Source: Membranipora membranacea (taxonomy: Eukaryota; Bryozoa; Gymnolaemata; Cheilostomatida; Membraniporidae). Taken from it: 64,000 nucleotides of DNA. The position numbers and the translations under genes are program-made. The DNA is taken from the NCBI GenBank assembly GCA_914767715.1, contig OU612067.1, positions 14,513,001 to 14,577,000 of the forward strand, given 5' to 3'. How positions within the stretch are numbered: the stretch's first letter is position 1; each line of letters opens with the position of its first letter. The notes under the pieces were generated by a model. That model was given only the letters and a program-made list of their open reading frames with translations. It ran no database searches and had not been told where the DNA came from. Below, in pieces: positions 21,484 to 35,700 of this stretch.

Positions 21484-24004
21484 GATTTTTTAAAAAATGT
21501 ACAAATTCAACCGTAACATGAATGCTGTCAATGGTTATTTCAGGACTGCAATTCCTTAATGGTGATAAAGACACCAAGGTCGAACATACAGAAACCAGCT
21601 CACTGAAAATGCAGCAGAATATTTCACATAGAATATCATGTGTGTTATTAAGGGTGAGCCCTCCAGACACACAGTTATCATAATCCTATACGCATCCAGC
21701 ATAGTTACATTAGTGTTTTTCAATAATAAAAATATTGGGATGACATTCGAGTAAAATTTAAGCATTTGGGCATAGTTTGAAAATGCTATCTTTGAACAGT
21801 ATCCACTGAAAAAACCAAATCCAAACCATGTTTCGGAATATTAATAATATTAATTATTTTGAGGTCTATAGTCATTCTGATAGAATTTGATGGGTGACTG
21901 ATGGGTCACCACGATCTATGCTTAAAACTTATATCAACCAACAGAAATATTCTTTTGTTTAAGTTCAGTATAGCATCTCCATTGTCATTTGTAAATTGCT
22001 CCACTCCTTTGATAAAAGGCAATTAGAATTTGTTTGAAACTGTTCACAATGGCATAGAAACTACAAATATACAGGCTCTTTGCACTGCCTTGCGCAACAT
22101 TGCCACTGCACTGATGGATGAAATAAACACCGTAATGAAAAAGTAAATCGCAATTTTAAATATGTTAAAAAAATGTTTCAAACATGCCCTCAAAAGCTCA
22201 TTTAGATAATGTGATGAACTGATGCTCCAAAAAAAACCAGATCTCTGTGAGTTACCATGTCGAAATGTAGTTCTGCCCAAACAGAAAAACACGAACTTGG
22301 AGATTTTTTGTCAGATTTGGAGTTTTTTGCAGAAAAAGATAAATGAATAGTTAGCTGATTGACTAACGATCCAGGTGACCAAATGTGGTTATTCTGAATT
22401 AAAAACTGTAGGAAGGAGATAGCTTTTGGAAAAGTAAGGAGGAGATAACTACAGCTGAGCATTTTTGACTTTAAATAACTGAGTAGTCCTATGTATCCAT
22501 TATTATTATTATTATTATTATTATCTATAATTAATAATAACATACATACACACATTCACATCAATCAAACCAATGAACTAAAGTTCATTGATCAAACAAG
22601 AGTGATTACTCTACTCCTACTCTACTGGTTGCTGAACTGAAGGATTGACTGGACTCACTCATCAAGGCCCTTAGGCTTAGTTAGTGACTAGCTAGTTGAA
22701 GTCAAATGTACTATGAACAAGAATTATGATGTCCACTGCTGGCGTTTGCTTATTAATCATTCAAAATAATCCTTTGCTTTGTCTTCTTTCCAAGCTTGTC
22801 CTGTCAATTAAACATTTCTTTCTCACAAAATTCTATTTCAACATATGACCTTGACATAGACATCATCTCAATCCAATCGAATACTGATAGTTTTGTATAC
22901 CCGTCTCATATTATGAAAATGTAGCATCTCAGTCTCTTCACCAAAGAACTTCGTAGCAGAGCTAATATATATCGGGCTGACAACTCCTGAGCCTATGGAA
23001 ATGATGTTGATGAAGCAGGGAGTTTTGGACAATCTCCCTGATGGTATGAACTGGGAACTTCCTATACTCCATCAAGAGTTAACTAGGGGAAGGCAATTTC
23101 AAATTTATTCATGATCTGTTAGTTAGAATGTGTATAACTTGCCAATAATTTGGAAAAAGGGTGAGAGGCGGTACGCGATACAGCTAGCTATTATCAGAAT
23201 TGTACACAGCATTTAGCAGGTACCTGTCATCGTTAAGAGAACACAACCAGTGTAGACTGGTTAAAAAAAAAACATTACACATACACATATCAGATTTCGT
23301 TCAAAGTTTATTAAAGTCAGCAACGAACGTGAACAAATACTTGGAGGTTAGGCTGTAAAATATTTGGAAAAAAACAGGACTTTTTCTCCAAATCTACACT
23401 ATAACTGTCAACTTGAAACTGGCACCAAACGTCAACAAACAATTTGAAAACATTTACTCACATGAGAAAAAGTTAGCTCCTACTTACAACACCATTTTTG
23501 CATTGCGTTACTCTAAATTATATTATATTGTGAACACTGATATATATATTCGTATCAGAGCGATTGTAAACGTTAATTATTATTCTCAGGTTCGTCATGG
23601 GTTGTCATAATATGCACCTTGTGTAAATCTAAGACTACACTTGCAAGAGGCTGTCCCAATCTGACAATATATCAGTCAGGCTTTCAGACTCTTGTCATGA
23701 ATGGCTCAGACAAAAAAAGTATTTGGTTATAAGATTGAAGGTCCCTAGACTGAGTAACATGTAAATGGTCTATTTCGTTAAAAAATGAACATTTCGTTCA
23801 TGAAAAGATTTGCAATTCAAGAACATCTCACTTGCAAAGAATAGATAATTGTTAGGGGCCATTTATGTATTCAACATGGCCGAGAGCGGGAAGATTTTTA
23901 AATAGTAAGCTATTTACAATATTATGATCTTTGACTCTTTGGTACATCATCCATGTACAATACCAGTTACATGTATATACATAAAAAAGTTATGACTAAC
24001 TACA
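21484..24004. other. Intergenic between CACHD1 and CCDC12, no gene seen
   Basis: AT-rich sequence with no supported coding region. A short (TTA)n microsatellite lies at about 22498-22523. The part nearest 24005 should include the CACHD1 3' UTR. The closest minus-strand AATAAA-type hexamer I can see is several hundred bases downstream. Confidence 0.4.
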
Positions 24005-26709
24005 CTATAACTGATTGAGTGCATAAGTCCTTTCTGTTTCTGGTTGTTCATCAATTGTCCGACATGATATGTCTGTAGGTAATAATTTCTTCATTTCGCT
24101 GTCGTGAAGTTTTAACCTGCTGTTCCGAGACATTTTTGGAGGAGGTAGTATTTTTATATTAGGCTGTAACATAGAGAAAAGCAATCCTCAGTGATATTTA
24201 CAGGTTACGGTGAGCCGTTGGGAGAACAGCTCAGAATAATAAACTTATCTCACGATACAAATCAGGGAGGGTGGGATATACCACCCTCCCACGGTTTTTA
24301 GACAAGCAGGACATGACAAAATCCTACAGAAAAAAAAAAATTTTTTTCAACTTTATTTAGCTCACCAGTTTACTTGAAGTTGCACTGTTGCCATTTTTAC
24401 TGCTTGTTGCTGAAGTGGACTGCGCTGAGACGAGAGAATCTCGACAGGACGCTGCTGATTGAGAAGAGGTCTCCGCCTCTTCCTGTGCCGTCATTGTACT
24501 GTAGCCGTGGTCGCTGCTCTCAGTAGCTGTGACAACGGGACGCGGTGGCCTGTAGTTCTCGTTGACATGATACGGAGAAATGTGGGCTGCTGGGGGAACC
24601 TCCATCTCCACAAGATTCACATTAGCTGATAATATATAATAATATATAAATGTAATATATGTATCCAAATAATATATGCATATATCGAGATAATATATAA
24701 ATGTAAAATATATATCGAAATAATATATATATACATATATATTCAAATAATATATAAATGTAATATATATACGTATTTATTTATATTATAACATTTAAGT
24801 TGAGATGTAGTGGATCAGAATGACAGGGCCAAACACAGTCAGCTCAAACAGCTGTAAAGGGGTTGTATCAGGAATAATAAGAGGGAGCTGAACAGACGGA
24901 GACAATGATTTGCAATTTCTTTTAATATCTACATGTAGTTATAATACATGATTTTTGGGTCGATTTAGAGAGAATTACATGCAGATGTAGCGCTTCAACA
25001 TGCGCTAACCAGGGGGTAGCCCTGTTCACACGGCCACGGGTTTTGGTTTTTTTGGTTGTGTAGGCACCTACAAAACCATAATAACCAAAACCCGTGGGCG
25101 TGTGAACAGGGCTAACCAGGGTTCTTTCAATTAAGAACAGCCTAAAAGACTATGCTGGCTCAGTTAGTGAGAGTGATCTCAATCACTCACTTTGTATAAA
25201 TTCGGAGTAAACGATTTGGGAACGAATTACTCCAACTTTGAGCAACATGACAGTGACAATTCGTTTTTTAAAAGCATCGCTCCCTCTAATTGCAAGGCTC
25301 AACAGAATACCAATATAGTTTGTTTACCTGCGGCGACTCCAGAAGGCCCTGGTACAGCTGGAAGCTCGTGATACACGTACGCTCCGTCAGTCTCCTGATT
25401 ATATCCACTACAATTACTGGAGTCATGAGCGTCAGAGTCGGAGAGAGGCTGCCGGTGTATGTTATGTCTGTAGCAGTAGACACTGAGTGCTATTATCAGT
25501 ACCAAGCCTAAAATAGCTCCAGTAACTGGTCCTACTGGTGTGTTCTTCAAGAAAGGATTCCTACTCTGATGGGTACTCTCTGCCACTGCAACATAAACGT
25601 TAAGATGTGTGATAAGTTTTAGTTTCTAATACCGTTGAGACTATCAGCAGAGAAAAGGTGAGAACATAATTGTCATCATTATATGTGAGGGCATTGTGAG
25701 TTATGTGGTTATACTACAAATTACAAGTCTTCAATGCAGAGCGAGTTATCCCTTTAGGGTAACGCCGGAGGAGGATCTTTAAACTGCATGTGGGGTGTGC
25801 AATCACATAGCGGACCTCCGGTATTTTTTAGTCCTGTTCCGCAAGGACCTTGCTAGGATGAATGGCATCTACTTAATCAAGAATGACATTCATCACCAGG
25901 AATTGCAATCGGATCCCAAAAATCAAAACTCCACATACTTTACCTTCCGACCACTCCTGACTGAATATTACAATACATTGTAAACTTTATGGGGATATTT
26001 ATACTATAGTAAAGGGCCAGTTGAATATATTTAACGGGTAAAGAGTAAAGACTTACTATCAACAATATTTCATAAGGCATATTTTTTGTAATACATAATA
26101 ATTGGCGACAATAATATTGCTGCTGATATGTAAAAGATTCTTGATCGACGCAGTAACTTAGACTGCCAGAAACCTCCATGCTGGAGCAAACATTCTTTTC
26201 AAACACTTGACTCAGTGAATAATGATCATGCTGAAGTTGAGATATTGACTTCTATTACTCACTTGATATCTGATCGTTATAAGGTGTTCGAGCACCGAGT
26301 ATGCCTCCAAAGCATATCTGATGGATATCACAGAACCCCTCATCCAGGGAAGTCGTCCCATCGCTGGCTGTCTCACACCACGAACATCCTACTACTCCCA
26401 TACAAGTTCTACAGTCATATAGAAAACTCACAGTTAAAGAACAGCACTGTGATCTAAGTCACTATTTCCAAGATTTTTGTTATTTATAATGTTATTCAAT
26501 ATTTATAATGTTATTCAATATTTTTTCACCATTATTTAGTGTACACATGTTTACTCATGTACATGTATCAATGTATCAGATATTCAAGTATTGTATGCCT
26601 TGCATTATCAACCTTGTGCATCTCCCATACTGTAAACATGATCGTATGAGTTTTGATAAGTAATAAATTTGAAACTTGACATAACATTGATACATAAAGA
26701 CCGGTAATG

Positions 26710-26743
<34 letters not shown>

Positions 26744-29700
26744 TTTGTAAGCTACTTCCTCAAAACATGTTTCAGATGATCAAATACACAGCCTTCACTT
26801 GTAATGATAGGACATATTCCAGGATTTTCACAAACAGCGCTTAGTTGTGGTTCATTTATATATACAGTTTTCTGAGCTCTATTTTATGCCTATATTCAGA
26901 GTTGGGGACAACTCCTAATAGAGGCTAAAATTCCAGGATTTTCACAAACAGTGAAAACATAATTATTTGAGCTGAGTAGTTATCGTCTATGATCTGCCCA
27001 CAGCACACGCCTTTATCTGACATAGATAGGGATAACATCTATGATCACACTCACCGTTTACTTGTAAATTTGTCACATCTAGGCTCCACACACTGATGTA
27101 CCCTCTGAGTGAGAGCCTTAGGTAGCTTAAACAGTACATTACTCTCAGTGAACAGATCACAGCTGGGCTGAGAGACCTCACTGGAGTCGAGCTCCCCTGT
27201 ACATATATCTGACACCAGGGGGCACTCACATGGACACTCACACTCAGACTGCTCCATACGCTGACAGTTTAGACACAAACGATCAGTCTGTGAAAACGAA
27301 TACAAAACCTCAATATGAGAAACAGTAATAATATTCAGTATGAATGAACACGAAAGGATAACTCGGGACTATTTTGTTTATCTTGCAAGTAAGGGAACAT
27401 TAGAACGATGTGCTTTACTTTGGATCTACCTATTGAAATGAATAGATCCTGAACTTGCAGATCAATCAAAGATGAGAAATGCTGTCTAGCAACCATACAT
27501 AAATAGCCATACACTTGTTCAGGGATAGATATGTTCCCCTCATCCATATAATATATATATATATCCGTGGTTCTACCATATAAGTTTTCTATGATTAGAT
27601 ACAAATTTCCAATTCATGAATACATATACATGACATTGCATAGAAATTTATTATTTGTTGGTTAAAGATAATTCTAGACTTACAATACTACATGGGCAGA
27701 AGGCAGCCATTCTCATATCACATGTCTCGTTGATCATAACGATGAAAGAGTTAGTACCGGGCACGAGTCTCATCTGATAACGGACACACTGCTCTCCCAC
27801 CTTTAGATTTGTGACATTGGTAGTCAGGCTGGTGTTAAACTGTAATAAACAATACACATTCAGTCATCACAGAGTAGGGAAATCGTAATACGGACAAGTA
27901 TGTAACAAACTAAGGAGAGGTATGCAGATACACAAGTTCATAATAATCGAATAAAAGGAAATCATCGTAGCTTCACGAGTGAAGCCGGACGAAGCAAGTT
28001 GTCTGACCGCTGAAAGATAGAAGACAACTATAACTTCATAATTTAGATGCAGCAGGGAGTTTGGGACTCCCTGGATGCAGCGTATAATACCAGGGAGTTT
28101 TGGGCAATAGAACAGCTCTCTAATATAAATAGCTAAATTTCAAGTCACTCACATGATAGTATCTCTGCACTGTCCTATCAGCAAAGCTGTTACATTGCTT
28201 CTTATTGACCAGAGTTTTGTGTCCAAGTATATCATTGGCTACTAGAGGCTCCTGTAAGTAATAATTATGGTACTAGTTAGGAAGATGGTAATGTAAATTA
28301 GGTGTACATAGCAGGCCCAAAGAACTCTAAGGGAGGCAGGGACGGTGGCCTAAAAATGCTATAATAGAAGATTCCATGTCAGAATCAGCTCATTTGGAAC
28401 TTCCATTTGCTATTTATCACTAAAACCCTTTGGAGGCTGGGGATAACCCCCAGACTCCACTTCACACCATTGCTATGGCACACCCTCAAAGTTTTGCGCC
28501 TACCCCACCATTTGTCTTATGCATAGATAAATGATAAGTAATATCATCTGCTTAAACTAGGTCTTATTTTGTTGTGAATATCCTACCGGTAAAACAGTAA
28601 GTTTGAACTCAAACTATGTGACATATAGCAGGTTCACACAAATAAAAAATGAGCTAATTTAAATTGATTGGTCTAAACTAACCATATGAGTGAGATGTTG
28701 CTGCTCTAACGCCCTCTGGTTACTGGAGAGCTTGAGGTTAGGGTGTGTGATTATGTATCCCTTATCATCGAGCATGAAACATCGGATACCGTTAACTGAG
28801 CAGGTAGGTATCAGATCGTATAGAAGTCTCTGAATGTAGTTAGCAGGTAAATCTAGTCCTACAACAGCTGCTATAGGGTCTCTAGGAGTGTGGAGAGCTG
28901 CAGATCTAAAACACAGAACGATAAACCATTTAATCACAAGACTTGAATGCCCAGACCTAGTCAAATCTCAGGCAAGCCCACCTAAATAGATGTTGAATTG
29001 ACCAAAATATTTGGTTGCGTGAGCTAGTGGTAAAATTAACATGAAACCCCTCATAGCAGCAACACAATTCCGCTATCTCATAGCACATCATGTCTTTTTA
29101 TACGAGTCCACATGCATCACATACTGCTAACATTTGTTGTATTCAGACTAAGAAATCAATATTTTCCAACATCCTTCAGCATTTTCTTCATTCCACTCAT
29201 GTGCCAGCAGCAGTGTTTTTTAGATTCTCCAAATTAGTTATTTACTTGTAATTCAAATGGCTTATAAGCCACTCAATGGGGAGGTTGATCATTAACCGTC
29301 ACATGTTAATATATCATCAATAACACATACCTGCCCTCATAGATGCTATGACTCAGTGTAACCATGTATCCTGATCCCGCAGAGTCTACATAAGGCCTGG
29401 TCAGCATGATTCTACCAGGTAATCTCATAGCCTGCTTGTACCAGTGACTCTGTGTTGGGTCATAGAGCTTACGAGTCAGAGTGGCAGGAAACATCCTAAA
29501 TACACCACTAGGTGTCGCTATGTACCTGGGTAACAATAGGAGAGAACAAACTGATGAGAGCCGTTGCTTATTGATACTAAAATGGCTCATATCTTTGTAA
29601 AGTCTCATGCAAAATGTGGTTGAGCCCTTCTTTGTCCTTCAATTGAAAATTGGGTAGGTTGGAAAATCCATACTGTGTGGTTCACATGTAATAAAGTTAA

Positions 29701-32700
29701 GGCTGGCCACAGAAACAATGCTTCTCTAAAAACCAAGCCTTTCTGGCCATCAGTAAATACTTTACAATAGGGCTAAGTGTATAAAAAAGCAGTAGCTACT
29801 ATGGAAGAATCATGTAAACAAGGTTCAGACTAGCCTGTCTTGACAAAGCTTGTCAAGATAGGCTAGGTTCAGACATGACCAGTGAGTAAACTACACATAC
29901 CTTCTGATAATAAACTCTGAGTAAGTAGAAGTCTTCCACTGTTTCAGCCACAGCTTGTGAACTTTAGATATGGCTATGGCATCATTCTTCACTCCCTCCT
30001 TCAGACCTGTAGAGTAGATGAACATTCCATAGAATAAAAACTCATGAGCAAGAAAAGAGCAAGTAAGGTTAGGCAGATTCAAAGCAACCCTCTACTGCAT
30101 AATGGCTATGATAAAATTATGGATGGATACTAATTTAATATCAGGCCCCTGATCGAAGGATAAAAAAATTATTAAGGAATTTTTTGAGCAGTGTCTTTAA
30201 ATAAAAAGCTGTCCTTTCAACTATCCTGTTGTATATTTGACAGTGAAGACGAAGATTGGCTATGGCATGTGATATACAGAAAAACAGGGAAAACACAATA
30301 CTGAATTTTATTATTGACCCCAAAACCTATGTAACTCCTGAATAATGCATTGTGGGATTTCATAAACAGTCCTGTTATACAAAATATAACTGACCAGGTT
30401 TGCTAATGTAGCTGGAGCCATCTGCGATATAAGCTAGGTAATTGGACACCATCTTTTTCGTCTCAGGCTGACTTATATGTTCGAATGGTTTGTCGAATGC
30501 CCGAGCTGAGAGAAAGAGCGCAGAGGTAGAGAATGAGGCTAACTGCTGGAAGTGCAGACATGTATCATCAGTGGGTAGCTGACCGAGGTCTAGCCTGTGA
30601 TAAACCATACCATCCTCTTCAGAATCTCCTAAAAAATGAATATCACATAATTATTTCAGAGTCAGTTCCAAGCCTTGGTGTATCTAAGCAGGGAATATAA
30701 TAGATATTTATGAAAGAGTGTTCACACAAAACTTTACAAAACAGTTTATACATCACACTCGGCACCGAAATTGAAGCTTTTGTTCATTTCACTGTGTTCA
30801 TCTATAGCTTTTACATAATTTTTGATGACCGAGTTGATCGACATATCATAAACCAATGTAGCCAAATCAGACATTGGTTAGTCAATGATTGAAGACAATG
30901 TTATGGCAACACGGCCTGAATAAGTGTCATACCCACTCACTCATGACTCACTTCTATTACATACGGTCAATAAAATAAGACTACCACTTACCACTTATAG
31001 ATGATATTTCATTGCGAGAATCTTTGCTCTTAGCCTGTCGCATGACGACAACATAGGGAGTTTCCTTAACTCTATACCACGAGTACACATAAGTCATCAT
31101 ATATGTCGGGTATATAGCATAACTGGTGTTACTCACTACCAACTCGGCTGTACCATTACTGTATAGGTAAGAATGAATAAACTGTTTGCAACATATTCAA
31201 CTTTGACAACGAGGAAATATAATGAGCCATGATGAGCAGGTAGTAATTTAAGTTTGAATACGCCAATATATTCTAATAGCAACTATGACATTTTCACCAC
31301 TGACCATTACAAAAAGTTGGTTGTCTGCTGACAAAGCCTTCCCAAACAATGTATATGACAAAAAAATTTCAAATAGCTACAAGAATATTGTGTTCTGATT
31401 ATTCAGTTTTTGTAAGTCTTTGTTCACATGGAAAATTAAATAAAATCATAGGTAAACAAAAATTCTCAGAATCCACGGAAGGTGTTGCAACGGGCAGCTA
31501 TGAAGGATTTCAGGTGTGGTGTACTCCCCTTTAAAGAAGTTGTCTACTACCGTTTATTGAGGAGACAACTCTCTAAATACTGAACAAACTCTATATCAAA
31601 AGTGTATACCTTGTTGAAAGTATTTGCCGAGCCACAGAAGGGAATCCTGGCAGATTCTCATAGTGTGTGAGATTAATCAGTGTCAGAGTATCTCTAAGAG
31701 CCATTGTCCTCTCAATATCTGGATGCATAATCACATGGCCTGCAAAGCAAGAGTTTATTGTTTTGTTGCGAACAATGGGATCCAGACTGAAACTTATCGA
31801 TTCCACTCAAATATTTAAATTAAAACTGCAACTTCAGTATTCTGAGAAGATATGTGTCATGTGTGTCAGCTATTATGGCATTATTCACAGAAAACTTGAA
31901 AATAAGCACAATGAATTTGAAAGAAACTGATTTGTTTGTAAATTGAAAGAATCATGACTCAGAATCAGCATTGAACTTGGGCAATCAATTGCAAAGTATA
32001 TGAGTTTGTAATGCTGGTTGGTACCTTGCATATCTGTAAGAAAGGCGTAGAGACCCTCACTATTAGTGTGTGTAACTCTGGCCGTGAGATCTTCTAGTGA
32101 TAAGTCTATACCAGTCACACCAATCACCTCATCATCCCCTGTCACACATGGTACAGACATACTGACCACTAAACCTGTAAAACAAACAACAAAATTTCTA
32201 ATATCAAGATCTAGTATTTTGCAAGTGGTCTATGTCAACCTTTAAAACCATTTGTTTGAGTAATCAATAACTTCCTAAGTGAATAAAATAATCAGGTTGA
32301 TCATTGATGAGTAAAACACTACAAGTGATCAACATGATTATAACACCTTGAAATCTTTAATCCTGGACTTAGAATGAACAATTTCAACCCTGGCGACAGT
32401 TAGTAATACTTCACACATACTGCCTACTTTTAGCTCTGAGTTGAATGGTGCTGACTGAGTTTTATCTGGTAAATATTGTTTTGTACAAGGACAGCAAAGT
32501 ATGTAAGGAGTAGGAGGTAACTTAGTTAGTTAGGGCACCTGCCCTCAAACACGCATGTTGGAGGTCTTGGGTTTTAATCCAACTGCAGTCTTCTGACTAC
32601 CAGGCATCAATCGATGCCTCGGGTGTGCTCCGACCTGCCTGCAGGCTAAGAGCAACTTCGAGCCGAATATGGCGGCTGTGCCCCTAAGTCTTAGGACAGA

Positions 32701-35700
32701 GACAGAATTGGATATTATGTATGCTCACTGTACAATCACCTACCCACAATACAACAGCGATGTCAAATATCACTCACCCTGATCTATCAGATCATTGTAA
32801 GGTTTAGAAATCCTCACATCTGAAGCCTCAGAGCCTGATATGGATGTCGGTAAGAACAGTTTGGACAGAGCAGCAGCCGCCTTATCTGCGCAGCAGACAG
32901 CCTGATAGGTCCCCGGCTACAAGCAAAAAAGGAATGAACATTGACTACTGATTATAAAGGTTCCAGGGGAAACTTTTACTAATAACTGAGGCAAGGAGTT
33001 TCATGCTTTATGTGCCAAAAACAAAGATTCAGATCCCATAATGTTGCAAGGTCACACAACTTCTGCAATGCAAAGAAAAAATGCTTCCACCATTCCAAGC
33101 TAAGAGATCTCAGAACTGTGCTGATATTGACCCATGGTCTTGTATAGCAAAGTAACAGGCAATCTGGAGGATAATAGTAAGAACTCACTGTAACAGGAGC
33201 ACCTGTGTAGTCGACACCATATTTAGTAAAGTTCTGTGAAGCTATGTCAGTCAGAAAAGTTTTCTCGTACATCACCGGTGTTCCTTCTGCGAATAGAGTG
33301 AGATGAATCAAGTAACTGAGAGAATGCAGGGCACTCATACGTTGAAGGAGTAGCAGCCATGTTAGTAGAGAAAAGGGATATGAGATCAAGTGTCATTAAT
33401 TACAGAAAAAGTTAACACAACTCCCCTCAACCCCCCTCCACTCATTACCTCTAATAAACCTTGCACACACTTTTTTGGCTACCTCTTTCAGTGAAGCACC
33501 AGTTGATCCAGTAAATACTGAACAGTTAGATTTGTGGTCCATTAAATCAATCATCAAAATAGTCAAATCATCTGTTACTATCCATAAAACTAGTTTAGTA
33601 CCTTTGCTAGAACTGTGTGTGTTTGTGAAGACAGGTAGTAAACAATAATAATCATACAGTTTAATGGGCATTGTCAATGTCCAGTATTGCTTCTAACACA
33701 GTCTGATTACCAATGATGTTTATCAATTATGCATTAACATCTTTGTGACTTTATTTTTTCTATTCATTTTTTTTGGGTATTCTGTAAAACATTTTCAACA
33801 AGTGAGTATTGTCTAAATTAGGTTCATATATATATAGACTTACCATCAATTAACCCATAGGTGTGTATGACGACTTCTCCATTATGCTGTACATTAGCCC
33901 TGGATATGATCCCGATCACATCCTGAGCTTCTGTTATTATGTTCATCAGTCCCCTGCTGATGTAGACAATTACACCTGGCTCACCTAAAAGATATAATGC
34001 TATAATATATCTAATATAGAATAATATAATACATATAATATAATAAATATGGAAGAAATGATGTCACTATATAAAGTCCTTGCACCCTTGTGTTATTTCC
34101 GAGCGCCCAGATGTTTATTGTTTGAGCGCTGACGTTGACTCAACTCAACTTGATTACACATAACAGACAAAAACGATCATCACAGAGTTCTTTGAGTTGG
34201 GATTTCCTCAATGATACAGATGGTGTTTAGAGAACTGATTCCTCATAGGATAGATAAAGACTGTTATGGTCGAAAGTACCAAGTATCACTATGGCCGCTA
34301 AAAGGGTCAGCACTGAAATACCTTGAGGAATAACGGAGAACGCAGCCTGTAGTCCAAGTGAATGATTCGCCAGTGATTGTGCTGGACTCAGACTATCAAT
34401 GTAATCCACTAAGTAGTATTTGGATATTTGAGAGGCGGGGTTTAGACTGTTTGCATCACATCTTGTAGGCGGGGCCTCAACAGTATGTGACAAAGCTAAC
34501 ACCGTAACCTGAAAGAGAAGACAACTCTTGCTAAAATGTCTCAAGGAAATATGGAATATCAGCAATCTGCTAACAGCAGCATTTCCATGATTGGTGATGG
34601 TTGAATTGGTTTTAATAGCGGGCTGCACATTAGGCAGTTTAAGCACTTAGACTGTGTTAGTTGGGCTGGGCTAGTCGGTAGTAGCATTTCATTATCAACC
34701 ATATTACCCACCACCAGACAGGCTAGCTTTTCACATTAGACCATTACTCCCATGCTTTTGGGGCAAGTTCTTAAATTGTGAGTGGGGAGCGTGGTTGATA
34801 ATGAAATGCTACTACCAGCTATCTCGACACAGTATAAGCACATAAACTACACATTTAGGCCTTGTTGTAAGATTCCCTTTTTTATAACATTAGCATAACT
34901 GTAAATGAAATTACAAAGGACAACTAAGATCTCAGCAAGTTTTTACCAGTCACTTAAAACGGAGTAAGAATTATAAATTCAACATACCAGGTCACTTTCG
35001 GAGAGAGACAGCAGTGTTTGCTTAGCCAGTTCTTTAGCTGTCATCATCTGTTCTGGAGTTAACACTGAGGATATGTCTACCATAATCACGACGTTTTTAG
35101 GCTGGGGCGATACAGTCCCGACAAATACTTCTCTACAAATACAAGGAATACAGGCTGATTACTTTTTAGCTACATGTTGTAAAATAAATAATGGTAGAAT
35201 TGTATTCCAGTCTGATATGTGAATGTCTGAGCTCAACATTGGATTAAAAAAAGGTTTCTCACAAAAAATAAAAAAATCAACAGATTGGAATTAAAATTGG
35301 TTAATTTTATTTACAGCTGGTTAAATTTTCGGACACTATTTAAGAGAAAAACAATGCTTGGCACTTTAAGATAAGCCTCAGTTTTTATTTAGGAAATTCG
35401 AAATAAAGAGCCATTTCGGAGTTCTAAATTGTGAGACTTCGTAATTTTATACAATATGTAAAAGAACTATGAAAGTACTCTGTCATCTAAACCTTGAGGA
35501 TCAAGGCCAGTCTAGGTGTGAAAGAATATTCCTTATAAACACAGTAGTTTGATCATACTTCACAGTTGACCGATAACGATATTGTCACTACATCCACTTC
35601 ACCAGTATCTTTCTAAATTACTGCTGTCGTCAGGGCAAGACGGACCTGTACCAGCAAGTACCCGCACTCATAACCTTGCTCTCGCACCAACAATAACTAA

